From Pseudomonadota bacterium (GTDB taxonomy: Bacteria > Pseudomonadota > Alphaproteobacteria > Rhizobiales > Beijerinckiaceae), in assembly GCA_023386155.1 (NCBI GenBank), contig JAEWKH010000016.1, positions 21,328 to 85,327 on the forward strand: a stretch of 64,000 nt of DNA, in the 5' to 3' direction. Positions 8,999 to 16,918 of the stretch are shown one piece after another. Numbering within the stretch: position 1 is the stretch's first letter; each line of letters begins with the position of its first letter. Both the position numbers and the translations under genes were made by a program. The notes beneath the pieces were generated by a model. It did not search any database. It was not told where the DNA came from and saw only the letters and a program-made list of their open reading frames with translations.

Positions 8999-9510
8999 TT
9001 CTGCCTCACGGTGTTCTTGTCCCGCTTGGGAGCATCGGTGATGACATTCGCCAGCTGGGCCGCGCGTCCCGGATCCATTTCATTCAGGACAGAGCTCGCC
9101 ACCCGAGGACTGAGCTTGGCAATAACGGCCGCAGCGATCTCCTCATCCATATTGGTGAGCTGTAACGCAGCTGCGTCCGGCCGCATGCGCGAGTAGATCA
9201 TGACGATCGTCTCATCCGCCTTTTCCAGGACTTCATTCCTGCGACGGAGCCATTCCTCGTATTCGGCGCGCTTGGCTTCCAGAACCTTGAGGCGCCCCTC
9301 TATTTCCTTTTCCATGTCGGCGAGAGCCTGCTTCTGAAGAGCGAAGCGTGCATCGGCCGCCGCGTCGGCAATGTTCGCGCAGTACTGGCTGCTCTTATTG
9401 TCCGCTTTGACGTCCTGCGCTCGGGCATCCTGATGCGCGGCCATCCCGAGAAGCGTACCGATGGCAACGGTCATCGGCAGGAACGCTTTGATGATCTTGG
9501 ATTCGGTCAT
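8995..9510 (-). CDS. motE: MotE-like chaperone for MotC
   Basis: In Sinorhizobium meliloti, MotE is an exported chaperone that stabilises MotC. This 171-residue product has an N-terminal hydrophobic segment (FLPMTVAIGTLLGMAA). A coiled coil at about residues 60-105 (charged, with KAEYEEWLRRR-like heptads) follows, then a C-terminal MgtE-N-like segment with IYSRMRPDAAALQLTNMDEE and AIAKLSPRVAS-type text. It lies between flgI and flgH, as motE does in S. meliloti, with 4-nt overlaps on both sides. Together with motC at 2058-3323 it makes the assignment strong. Confidence 0.85.
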   Translation of the reverse strand: MTESKIIKAFLPMTVAIGTLLGMAAHQDARAQDVKADNKSSQYCANIADAAADARFALQKQALADMEKEIEGRLKVLEAKRAEYEEWLRRRNEVLEKADETIVMIYSRMRPDAAALQLTNMDEEIAAAVIAKLSPRVASSVLNEMDPGRAAQLANVITDAPKRDKNTVRQN

Positions 9511-10604
9511 TGGATCACCAGTTCTGCTTGAAGTGCTCCGGCAGTTTTTACCGCCTGAAGAATGGCAATGACATCCGATGGCTTGAGCCCCATCTGATTG
9601 AGTCCCTTGACGAGCGTCTGCAGATCCGCTCCCCGGACAATGGCGAGCGGCACCCTTTCCTCGGCAGCCGTGATCTGCGTGCGCGGCACGACGACGGTCT
9701 GCCCCATGGAGAATGGATCGGGCTGGGACACTTCAGGAGTTTCGGTCACACGGATCGTCAGAGCCCCATGGGTGATTGCCACCGTCGAGATCTGAACGTT
9801 CTTCCCGATCACGACCGTTCCCGTCCGCTGATCCACTACGATCCTAGCGGGCGTGTCGGGCCTGATCTCAAGGTCGCCCAACTCGGCGATGAACCGGGTC
9901 GCAGCAACGTTCTTCGGCTTCTGCAGAACGACGGTCCGGTAATCACGCGGAGATGCGACCCGAACGCCAAACCGCTGCTGGGCATATTGGTTGATCGCAT
10001 CCGTGATCAGGGTAGCCGTCTTGTAATCGGGATTCTTGAGTTCGAAAGCCAGCGAGCCGACGGCGTCGAAACCGCCTTGGACTTCACGCTCGATCAGAGC
10101 GCCGTTGGGGATACGTCCCGCAGTCGCGACACCCGACGTAAGCGTCTCGGCCTGCCCCTGCGCAGAGAATCCGGAAACGGCAATCGCGCCCTGCGCGACC
10201 GCATAGACCTGCCCGTCGCCGCCCTGCAATGCCGTCAGCATCAGGGTCCCTCCCTTCAGGGAGGTCGCATCGCCCATCGACGTGACCGTCACGTCGATGC
10301 GCGATCCCGCCCCGACAAAAGGCGGAAGGTCGGCCGTGACGATCACGGCTGCAACGTTGCGGGTTCGCAAGTTGATATCGCGGACGTTGACGCCCATGCG
10401 GTCCAGCATCGACTGGAGGGACTGCTCGGTGAACTGGGAGTTGCGAAGCGTATCGCCCGTCCCTTGCAGACCCATGACCAGACCATAACCGATCAGCTGG
10501 TTGTCGCGAACGCCTTGAACGGCGGCCACATCCTTGATGCGCGTTGCGGCATGACTCTGGAGAGAGACGAGAACTGCGATAAGAAAAAGGATTGTTCGAA
10601 GCAT
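9507..10604 (-). CDS. flgI: Flagellar P-ring protein FlgI
   Basis: FlgI forms the periplasmic P-ring bushing around the rod. The 365-residue length is normal. A signal peptide (LFLIAVLVSLQSHA) precedes the highly conserved start RIKDVAAVQGVRDNQLIGYG and GLVMGLQGTGDTLRNSQFT. The C-terminal FlgI signature includes LVKGLNQMGLKPSDVIAILQ. It starts 2 nt after the flgA stop, and FlgA is the chaperone for P-ring assembly, so co-translation makes sense. It overlaps motE by 4 nt. Confidence 0.97.
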   Translation of the reverse strand: MLRTILFLIAVLVSLQSHAATRIKDVAAVQGVRDNQLIGYGLVMGLQGTGDTLRNSQFTEQSLQSMLDRMGVNVRDINLRTRNVAAVIVTADLPPFVGAGSRIDVTVTSMGDATSLKGGTLMLTALQGGDGQVYAVAQGAIAVSGFSAQGQAETLTSGVATAGRIPNGALIEREVQGGFDAVGSLAFELKNPDYKTATLITDAINQYAQQRFGVRVASPRDYRTVVLQKPKNVAATRFIAELGDLEIRPDTPARIVVDQRTGTVVIGKNVQISTVAITHGALTIRVTETPEVSQPDPFSMGQTVVVPRTQITAAEERVPLAIVRGADLQTLVKGLNQMGLKPSDVIAILQAVKTAGALQAELVIQ

Positions 10605-10606
10605 CG

Positions 10607-11068
10607 CTAGAACCCGATCCGGATCCGGCCGTCGGACTGAACCCGGCCGGTAATGATCCGGCCGCTATCGGCATTCTTGACCTGGATCGTTTCGCCCATG
10701 GCGCCGGATTGCAGCGGGATGCCCGTTCCCATGATCGTTAGCCCACCTTCCTCGAACACGATCTGTGCCTGAACCCCACGCGTCACGAGCTTCGGGTCAT
10801 CGACGGCACTCATTGGAATCGGCTCCCCGGGCAGGAGCGTCCGCCGCGCCATCTTCCCGGCAAGAACCCGGGGAGACTCGATGACAGCCGTCCTGTAGCG
10901 ATAGTTCTCTGGAAATGTCCGATCCTTGAGCATCGACTCGTTGATCGTGTCGCCGGGGTAGATGGTGACCGATGGCACCGGCAGAACGCGCTCTTCGGCC
11001 ATTGCGACCTGAGCGGCTGTCAGGGAAAGGACGACCACCGCAGGAGCAAGATGAGTGAGATGCTTCAT
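10607..11068 (-). CDS. flgA: Flagellar P-ring assembly chaperone FlgA
   Basis: FlgA is the periplasmic chaperone needed to polymerise FlgI. The 153-residue product has a signal peptide (LAPAVVVLSLTAAQVAMA) and one SAF-like domain with LAGKMARRTLLPGEPIPMSA. A beta-rich end follows with MGETIQVKNADSGRIITGRV, a strong FlgA/CpaB-type motif. It is shorter than enteric FlgA and lacks the extra N-terminal domain, as is common in alphaproteobacteria. It sits between flgG and flgI. Confidence 0.93.
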   Translation of the reverse strand: MKHLTHLAPAVVVLSLTAAQVAMAEERVLPVPSVTIYPGDTINESMLKDRTFPENYRYRTAVIESPRVLAGKMARRTLLPGEPIPMSAVDDPKLVTRGVQAQIVFEEGGLTIMGTGIPLQSGAMGETIQVKNADSGRIITGRVQSDGRIRIGF

Positions 11069-11092
11069 GTGACTATCACCCGGCTTCCGGCT

Positions 11093-11881
11093 TTAGCGGA
11101 TGCCCTTGGAAACGGTTCCCGCCATATCGTCGGCAGCCTGGATCACCTTCGAGTTCATCTCGAAGGCCCGCTGAGCGGAAATCAGATTCGTGATCTCCTT
11201 GATCGGATCGACGTTGGAGGCCTCAAGGTAGCCCTGGTGGATCTTGCCATAGCCCGGATCGGAAGGAACGCCCACGGCCGGAGCGCCGGACGCCAGCGTC
11301 TCGCGGTAGTAGTTGTTGCCGATCGGCTCCAGGCCCGCGTCATTGGCGAAATTCGCGACGGTCAGCTGTCCCAGGTTCTCGGGGTCCGCCTGTCCGTCGA
11401 TCTTGGCGAAGATCTCGCCGGATTCGTTGATCGTGACATCCAGCGTGTTCGCCGGAATGATGATCGGTGGATTGAGCGTATAGCCATCGAGGGTAACAAG
11501 CTGCCCTTCGCCGTTCTTGTTGAAGGAGCCTGCACGGGTATAGACGATCTCGCCACTGGGAGCATTGACTTGAAACCAGCCTCGGCCGTTCAGGGCCAGA
11601 TCGAACTGGTTCGACGTGTTCGTGAGCGATCCCTGCCGGTGCAGGTTGCGGATTGCCGCCGTGCGCACGCCGAGGCCCAGCATGGCTCCCTCCGGAACCG
11701 GGCTCGAACCTGTTTGGTTCGGAACCGCCTGGGACCGCTCGGTCTGGTAGAGGAGGTCCGTGAACTCGGCCCGCGCTCCCTTGAAGGCAGTGGTGTTCAC
11801 GTTCGAGATGTTGTTGGCAATGACTTCGACATTAAGCTGCTGTGCATTCATACCAGTGGCAGCGATCGCGAGCGCTCTCAT
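11093..11881 (-). CDS. flgG: Distal rod protein FlgG
   Basis: FlgG forms the distal rod of the flagellum. The start MRALAIAATGMNAQQ was chosen because it is the conserved FlgG N-terminus; the open frame extends 20 codons upstream into fliE without similarity. The 262-residue length is typical. Conserved text includes VIANNISNVNTTAFKGARAE and, at the C-terminus, GYLEASNVDPIKEITNLI plus the helical AQRAFEMNSKVIQAADDM, both used for axial packing. It starts 10 nt after fliE. Confidence 0.97.
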   Translation of the reverse strand: MRALAIAATGMNAQQLNVEVIANNISNVNTTAFKGARAEFTDLLYQTERSQAVPNQTGSSPVPEGAMLGLGVRTAAIRNLHRQGSLTNTSNQFDLALNGRGWFQVNAPSGEIVYTRAGSFNKNGEGQLVTLDGYTLNPPIIIPANTLDVTINESGEIFAKIDGQADPENLGQLTVANFANDAGLEPIGNNYYRETLASGAPAVGVPSDPGYGKIHQGYLEASNVDPIKEITNLISAQRAFEMNSKVIQAADDMAGTVSKGIR

Positions 11882-11891
11882 TGGAATCTCC

Positions 11892-12221
11892 TTAAATCGC
11901 CATCCGAGCAATTTCTTGATAGGCCGCGACCACCTTGTCACGGATTGCGATAGCCGTCTGAAGCGTCTGCTCCGCGGACATCACAGCCTCGACGACCTTC
12001 TGCACCGAGGCTTTGCCTTGAATTCCAGCGATCGATGCGGCTTCGCCGGCCTTCAGGGTATCGACGGCCGATGTGGCCATTTGAGCCATCACATCGCTGA
12101 AGCTCGCCTGGGATGCGCCCGCGACCGCCCCTGCGGCGGGTGTCGCGCCGAAGGTAGGAATCGCTGCGACCGCTGCAGGGCGGTCGATCATAGATGATAT
12201 TGAGGTAACTGCGCTGACCAT
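11892..12221 (-). CDS. fliE: MS-ring/rod junction protein FliE
   Basis: FliE joins the MS-ring to the proximal rod. At 109 residues it is the usual size. The C-terminal half carries the family pattern: ASVQKVVEAVMSAEQTLQTA followed by AIRDKVVAAYQEIARM. The N-terminal third is Ala/Pro-rich and variable. It starts 1 nt after the flgC stop and is followed by flgG, the standard flgB-flgC-fliE-flgG order. Confidence 0.95.
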   Translation of the reverse strand: MVSAVTSISSMIDRPAAVAAIPTFGATPAAGAVAGASQASFSDVMAQMATSAVDTLKAGEAASIAGIQGKASVQKVVEAVMSAEQTLQTAIAIRDKVVAAYQEIARMAI

Positions 12222-12222
12222 C

Positions 12223-12642
12223 TCAGCCTCTCAGAAGATCGATTGTTGCGGAGATCATGGCTCGGGCCTGCTTCATCATCTGCAGGTTCGCCTGATAGGA
12301 TCGATTGGCCTCCCGCATATCCGCCATCTCGATCAGCATGTTCACGTTAGGCTTCTTGACCATCCCGTTCTCGTCCGCAGCCGGGTTGCCGGGATCGTAC
12401 TCGACGGGATAGGCAGAACTGTCCTGCCCGATATCCTTGACCGCGACCGAGGCTGCACCCAGCGTTCGGTCGAGCTCGGACTTGAAGGTGATCGTCTTGC
12501 GGGTATAGGGATCGGACCCCGGCGTGCGCCCCGTGGACTGAGCGTTCGCGATATTCTCGGAAATGACCCGAAGTCGGGATGACTGCGCTTCCAGACCGGA
12601 GCTCGACAGCTTGCTGGATGCAACTAAGGGATCGATCATCAC
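12223..12642 (-). CDS. flgC: Proximal rod protein FlgC
   Basis: FlgC is a proximal rod subunit. The 139-residue product shows the axial-protein N-terminus (LSSSGLEAQSSRLRVISENI followed by ANAQSTG) and the FlgC C-terminal signature NVNMLIEMADMREANRSYQA. Its start overlaps the flgB stop by 4 nt, indicating coupled translation of the two rod subunits. Confidence 0.96.
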   Translation of the reverse strand: MMIDPLVASSKLSSSGLEAQSSRLRVISENIANAQSTGRTPGSDPYTRKTITFKSELDRTLGAASVAVKDIGQDSSAYPVEYDPGNPAADENGMVKKPNVNMLIEMADMREANRSYQANLQMMKQARAMISATIDLLRG

Positions 12643-13025
12643 GAAGTCCTCACGCTCGACATCAGCATTCGGTGGAATGACTTGACGATGCTCGTGTTCA
12701 ATGAATGCTGCCGGTTGACCTCGCCGGATTTGACGAGTTCCTGCTCAAGGCTCACCGAGTTCTTGGAATAGACGGTGTCCCAGCTATCCGCCTTCTTGAC
12801 CTTGCTCGCTTCGGCGCGTGACGGGGTAAAGCCGATATGGCCGGCGTCCGTCGCAGCCATGGTCAGTTTCGTTTTGTCCAGCACGTCGGCAAATGGCTCA
12901 ACGTCCCTGGCTCGATAACCAGGTGTATTGGCATTGGCGACATTGCCGGCAATCGTCGTCTGGCGAGCGGCTAGCCACTGAGCCTGTCGCGATGCCAAGT
13001 CGAACAGATAGACAGGTGCCGTCAC
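12639..13025 (-). CDS. flgB: Proximal rod protein FlgB
   Basis: FlgB is the first proximal rod subunit and the first gene of this flagellar operon. The 128-residue protein has the conserved AARQTTIAGNVANANTPGYR and, near the C-terminus, a segment with NRQHSLNTSIVKSFHRMLMS. It is divergent from the FixL-like kinase gene, with 388 nt between the start codons, and this gap carries several inverted repeats that may be operators. Confidence 0.95.
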   Translation of the reverse strand: MTAPVYLFDLASRQAQWLAARQTTIAGNVANANTPGYRARDVEPFADVLDKTKLTMAATDAGHIGFTPSRAEASKVKKADSWDTVYSKNSVSLEQELVKSGEVNRQHSLNTSIVKSFHRMLMSSVRTS

Positions 13026-13067
13026 AGGTGCCTCCAGGCAAGTATGGTAAAGAGGGGTTTAACCCTC

Positions 13068-13086
13068 CAACCTTGCACGAGGCTGG
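13068..13086 (-). promoter_or_regulatory. Imperfect palindrome upstream of flgB, related to the fliF element
   Basis: CAACCTTGCACGA is followed by GGCTGG, an imperfect match to the palindrome before fliF. It lies 43-61 nt upstream of the flgB start. The shared sequence and spacing suggest one regulator for both operons; this is inference. Confidence 0.42.
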
Positions 13087-13186
13087 CGTGGCTGCCGGTG
13101 AACGCGGTCAGGGATTTCGGGCACAAGGGCGGCAGCAGGATCCTGCCAGCTCCTTAGAATTCAGCTGAGATAGTAGAGGCAAGGAC

Positions 13187-13208
13187 TTTAAATGATATGT
13201 TATTTAAA
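13187..13208. promoter_or_regulatory. TTTAAAT-N8-ATTTAAA inverted repeat
   Basis: Perfect 7-bp arms with an 8-nt spacer lie in the flgB/fixL-like gap, about 206 nt before the kinase start and 162 nt before flgB. AT-rich symmetry in GC-rich DNA suggests a protein-binding site; the binder is unknown. Confidence 0.35.
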
Positions 13209-13413
13209 CACTTGCCTATCAGACCTCGCCGCTTCAGGCGCGACAATCTCGCAACCTCGTTTTCCGACTTTTCAATTGCCGAATTCATCACGCTGATGCA
13301 ATCGCAACGGTGACATCTACTGCCGAACAGGCATATCAATTTTGTTGTTCAGGATGATTCTTCGCCGTTAAGCTTCGATCCTGCATACAGCGCAGCACAT
13401 GGGTTGGGGGGAA

Positions 13414-16161
13414 ATGACTCATACTTCTGCGTTCAACGATGGATTCCACGCGCGACCGGGGCGAGGCGCCCGGCAGGTTGCTGACACTGCACGCGTCATC
13501 AACTCAATTCGTGATTTCGCGCTGATCACGCTCGACCTGTTTGGTAACATTATATCGTGGAACAGAGGTGCAGAGAATATCTACGGCTGGAAAGCCACTG
13601 ACGTCCTGGGGCAACCTTACTCGCTTCTCTATCCAGCGGATGCGTTGAGCCAAAGCAAATCCTTCGAGCATCTGAGAGCCGCCGAAAAGCTGGGTCATTA
13701 CGGAGACCAGGCCCGCTGCACGACGAGGGAAGGTATCCATCTCCTATGCAGGGTGACGATCGACGCCATCGAGGATGAAGCGGGGAACGTATGTAACTTT
13801 GTTTTGACATCACGCGATATCAGTCGCTTCATGGCTGCGGAAGCCGCGCTGAAAACTCAGGAGGAGCGCTACCGGGCCCTGATCGAGGCGAGCGCGGCCG
13901 TTGTCTGGAGAGCCTCGCCCAACGGTTCGATCATCGACGGGGCATCGGGTTGGGGAAGCCCGGATAGTCAGATCCTGGGCGATCTCACGGATTTTGCGTG
14001 GCTGGAGAGCGTCCACCCCCAAGACCGGGATCGTGTGACGTCGACTTGGCTGGAAACGTTTGCATCTGAAGAGCCCGGAACAAGCGAGTATCGCATCCGA
14101 CAACCCAGTGGCGAATACCGCTGGGTTCTCACAAGAGCTGTTCCCCTTCGGGATCCTGACGGCGTCGTGCAGGAGTGGGTTGGCACAGTCACCGACATCC
14201 ACGAACAGAAGTCAGCGGCGGAGCGGCTTCGTCAGAGCGAAGAGCAGTACCGCGCCTTGATCGAGGCGAGCGCAGCGGTTGTCTGGCGCGCCACGGTGGA
14301 CGGGTCGATCACGAAGGTCTGGGGCTGGGAAGCATTCAGTGGCCAAGGCAGAGGGGAGTATAAAGGTTACGGGTTTCTGGAAGCCATTCATCCAGATGAC
14401 CGCGACAAGCTCTTCACACAATGGCAGGCAGCGAGGACCTCCGGTGAGTCGCGCGTATTCGAATATCGTGTTCGACGCTCGGACGGGATGTATCGCTGGG
14501 TCCTGACGAGAGCCGTTCCGCTTCTTAACGAAGACGGAGCCGTCGTGGAATGGGTCGGCACGGTCACGGACATTCACGATCAACGATTGGCGGAAATGAA
14601 ACTTCGCAGCAGCGAGGAGCGCCTGCGCCTGGCGATTGAAACGACAGCCCTTGGGATCTGGGACCAGGACCTTGTGACCGGCCGCCATGAGTGGATGCCG
14701 GAAGCCCGGCAGATCCTGGGCCTGGCGATGAACGTCGATATCACCCGTGAGACCATCCTCGGCTGTGTTCATCCCGATGATCGAGGGAATGTGGAAAAGG
14801 CATTCTATACCGATGAACTCAGCTCCGATCTGACCTATAGCGCAACGTTCCGTGTCATTCATGCCGATACGCGTGACGAGCGCTGGGTCACGGCGATCGG
14901 CCGCACGATGGTCGATGACAATGGTCGGCCCATTCGCAAGATCGGCACCATTCAGGACATCACGAAACGCAAGCTCGCGGAGAATGCCCTGCGCTCCAGC
15001 GAGGAGCGGCTGCGCACGAGAGAGGCACACCTCAGATCCATTCTCGAGACCGTTCCGGACGCCATGATTGTCGCAGACGAGAACGGTATCATCCGCTCCT
15101 TCAGCGCTACGGCGGTGCATATGTTCGGGTACCATCCGGACGAAGTGATCGGAACCAACGTCAAGTTTCTGATGCCCATACCCTACCGGGAGCAGCACGA
15201 TGGCTATATCCGCCGGTATCGGAAAACCGGAGAGCGTCACATTATCGGAAGCGGCCGTGTGGCTGTTGCTCAACGCAAGGATGGATCAACCTTCCCCATG
15301 GAGGTCCAGGTGGGCGAGATGGAATCCGATGGGGAGCGATTCTTCACGGCTTTTATTCGCGATCTGACCGAGAGACAGCGAACCGAAACACGCATGCAGG
15401 AATTGCAATCCGAGCTCGCCTATATGTCCCGCTTCACGGCCCTGGGCGAGATGGGATCGACCCTTGCCCATGAGATCAATCAGCCCTTGACCGCGATCAC
15501 CGGCTACCTCAAAGGCTGCGGAATGCTCTTGAGCAATGTGGAGGGTGAGAAGGTTGATCTCGTCCGGCATGCCGTCAACGAGGCAGCCGAGGAGGCCTTG
15601 CGTGCCGGCGAGGTCATTCGGCAGTTGCGGGAGTTCGTGGCTCGCGGAGGCAGCGAACACCAGATCGAAGGGCTCCAGCGCCTTGTGGAGGAGGCCGGTG
15701 CTCTAGCCCTCGTCGGCGCCAAAGAGAAGGAAGTAAAGGTCGAGTTCGACTTTCCGTCGGAAAGTCCGTTGGTCTTCGTGAACCGCGTTCAGATCCAGCA
15801 GGTTCTGCTCAATCTCATTCGTAATGCTCTCGAGGCGATGCAGGACGTCAACCGGCGTGAACTGATGATCCGGGCCAGAACCATCCCGTCCGAATCCCTC
15901 GTTCAAATCAGCGTGCAGGACACCGGGTCAGGGATATCGCCGGAGGTCTTGAAGAACCTGTTCAAGCCGTTTACCACCACGAAACAGAGTGGCATGGGGG
16001 TTGGCCTCTCGATCAGCCGGACGATCGTGGAATCCCACGGCGGCAAGATCTGGGCGGAATCCACCCCGGGAGAGGGAACCATCTTCCATTTCACCCTGAG
16101 AGCTGTCGATAAGGAGGACATGGCAAGTGTCGAACACGCCGATCGTGTATGTGGTGGATGA
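13414..16161 (+). CDS. FixL-like multi-PAS heme sensor histidine kinase
   Basis: Probable oxygen sensor that phosphorylates the FixJ-like regulator encoded next to it. The 915-residue protein has no clear membrane helix. It has about five PAS domains. The second and third are near duplicates, each beginning YRALIEASAAVVWRA and sharing YRWVLTRAVPL. The fifth is FixL-like: YREQHDGYIRRY holds a His (about H595) aligning with the heme-binding His200 of Bradyrhizobium FixL, and IIGSGRV holds the matching Arg. The kinase core follows with phospho-His about H686 (TLAHEINQPLTAI), NLIRNALEAM, DTGSGI and GMGVGLSIS. The start at 13414 has a GGGGGG just upstream; an ATG at 13399 is possible. Heme binding is inferred. 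Confidence 0.85.
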   Translation: MTHTSAFNDGFHARPGRGARQVADTARVINSIRDFALITLDLFGNIISWNRGAENIYGWKATDVLGQPYSLLYPADALSQSKSFEHLRAAEKLGHYGDQARCTTREGIHLLCRVTIDAIEDEAGNVCNFVLTSRDISRFMAAEAALKTQEERYRALIEASAAVVWRASPNGSIIDGASGWGSPDSQILGDLTDFAWLESVHPQDRDRVTSTWLETFASEEPGTSEYRIRQPSGEYRWVLTRAVPLRDPDGVVQEWVGTVTDIHEQKSAAERLRQSEEQYRALIEASAAVVWRATVDGSITKVWGWEAFSGQGRGEYKGYGFLEAIHPDDRDKLFTQWQAARTSGESRVFEYRVRRSDGMYRWVLTRAVPLLNEDGAVVEWVGTVTDIHDQRLAEMKLRSSEERLRLAIETTALGIWDQDLVTGRHEWMPEARQILGLAMNVDITRETILGCVHPDDRGNVEKAFYTDELSSDLTYSATFRVIHADTRDERWVTAIGRTMVDDNGRPIRKIGTIQDITKRKLAENALRSSEERLRTREAHLRSILETVPDAMIVADENGIIRSFSATAVHMFGYHPDEVIGTNVKFLMPIPYREQHDGYIRRYRKTGERHIIGSGRVAVAQRKDGSTFPMEVQVGEMESDGERFFTAFIRDLTERQRTETRMQELQSELAYMSRFTALGEMGSTLAHEINQPLTAITGYLKGCGMLLSNVEGEKVDLVRHAVNEAAEEALRAGEVIRQLREFVARGGSEHQIEGLQRLVEEAGALALVGAKEKEVKVEFDFPSESPLVFVNRVQIQQVLLNLIRNALEAMQDVNRRELMIRARTIPSESLVQISVQDTGSGISPEVLKNLFKPFTTTKQSGMGVGLSISRTIVESHGGKIWAESTPGEGTIFHFTLRAVDKEDMASVEHADRVCGG

Positions 16162-16747
16162 CGACGTTGGAGTACGTAAGGCTCTTTCGTTTCTCCTCGT
16201 ATCGGCTGGGCTGAACGTTCGCCTCTACGAGTCCGCAAAAGCATTTCTCGATGAAGTCAGCGACCCTGGCAGATGCTGTATCGTTACGGATGTGCGCATG
16301 CCTGGTATCGATGGCCTTGAGTTCATTCGCCGCCTCCATGGCCGTGGGCTCAATGTTCCCGTCGTCGTCATGACGGGGCACGCCGACATTCCTCTCGCCG
16401 TCGAAGCGATGAAGGTAGGCGCCATCGACTTTCTCGAAAAGCCGTTCAGGGAAGATCGGTTTCTGGAGGTGGTGCGCTTCGCACTGGTGTGCGACGAGAA
16501 AAGCGTCCGCAAAAACCAGGAGCTGCTTCGGACTCAGGCGCGGCTGCAGTCTCTCTCTCAAAGGGAACGTCAGGTGCTCGACGGCCTGGTTGCCGGCAAA
16601 GCCAACAAGATGATCGCCCATGAGTTGAACATCAGCATCCGCACGGTGGAGATCCATCGTTCTAATGTGATGTCGAAGATGGAGGCGAAAAGCCTCTCCG
16701 AACTGATACGAATGGCCTTGTTCCTAGAGGTTGCAACCGGCAACTAA
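16127..16747 (+). CDS. FixJ-like response regulator
   Basis: DNA-binding partner of the kinase just upstream. The 206-residue protein has a receiver domain with acidic pocket VVDDD and phospho-Asp D55 (CIVTDVRMPGIDG), the Thr in VVMTGHADI and Lys in FLEKPF. A LuxR-type helix-turn-helix (LSQRERQVLDGLVAGKANK, then IRTVEIHRSNVMSKM) follows. The GTG start lies inside the 3' end of the kinase gene (35-nt overlap), with AAGGAGG 9 nt before it, so the pair is translationally coupled. Classical targets are oxygen-controlled genes such as fixK; targets here are unknown. Confidence 0.88.
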   Translation: MSNTPIVYVVDDDVGVRKALSFLLVSAGLNVRLYESAKAFLDEVSDPGRCCIVTDVRMPGIDGLEFIRRLHGRGLNVPVVVMTGHADIPLAVEAMKVGAIDFLEKPFREDRFLEVVRFALVCDEKSVRKNQELLRTQARLQSLSQRERQVLDGLVAGKANKMIAHELNISIRTVEIHRSNVMSKMEAKSLSELIRMALFLEVATGN

Positions 16748-16918
16748 GCATTCCATTCGATATAATGCCAAGGGTTGAGGCTTAGTGCCTCACGGTTTGA
16801 TCCCCAGCTCGAAGCGCAGTCTGTCATCATCGACAGCGGGACGGCATCCGGAGCCTGGACAAGTAAAGCCCGATCGCTCTTGCTCAATAACGGTTCTCGA
16901 TAAGGCTCTGAAATCTGC

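Larger units (their letters stand above)
13026..13413 (-). promoter_or_regulatory. Divergent control region between flgB and the FixL-like gene
   Basis: No gene is apparent in these 388 nt. They contain a GAGGG...CCCTC palindrome at 13052-13067, the flgB copy of the CAACCTT element at 13068-13086 and a TTTAAAT-N8-ATTTAAA inverted repeat at 13187-13208. The half nearest the kinase gene is AT-rich, as expected for promoters. No FNR-type TTGAT-N4-ATCAA box was seen. Confidence 0.6.
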
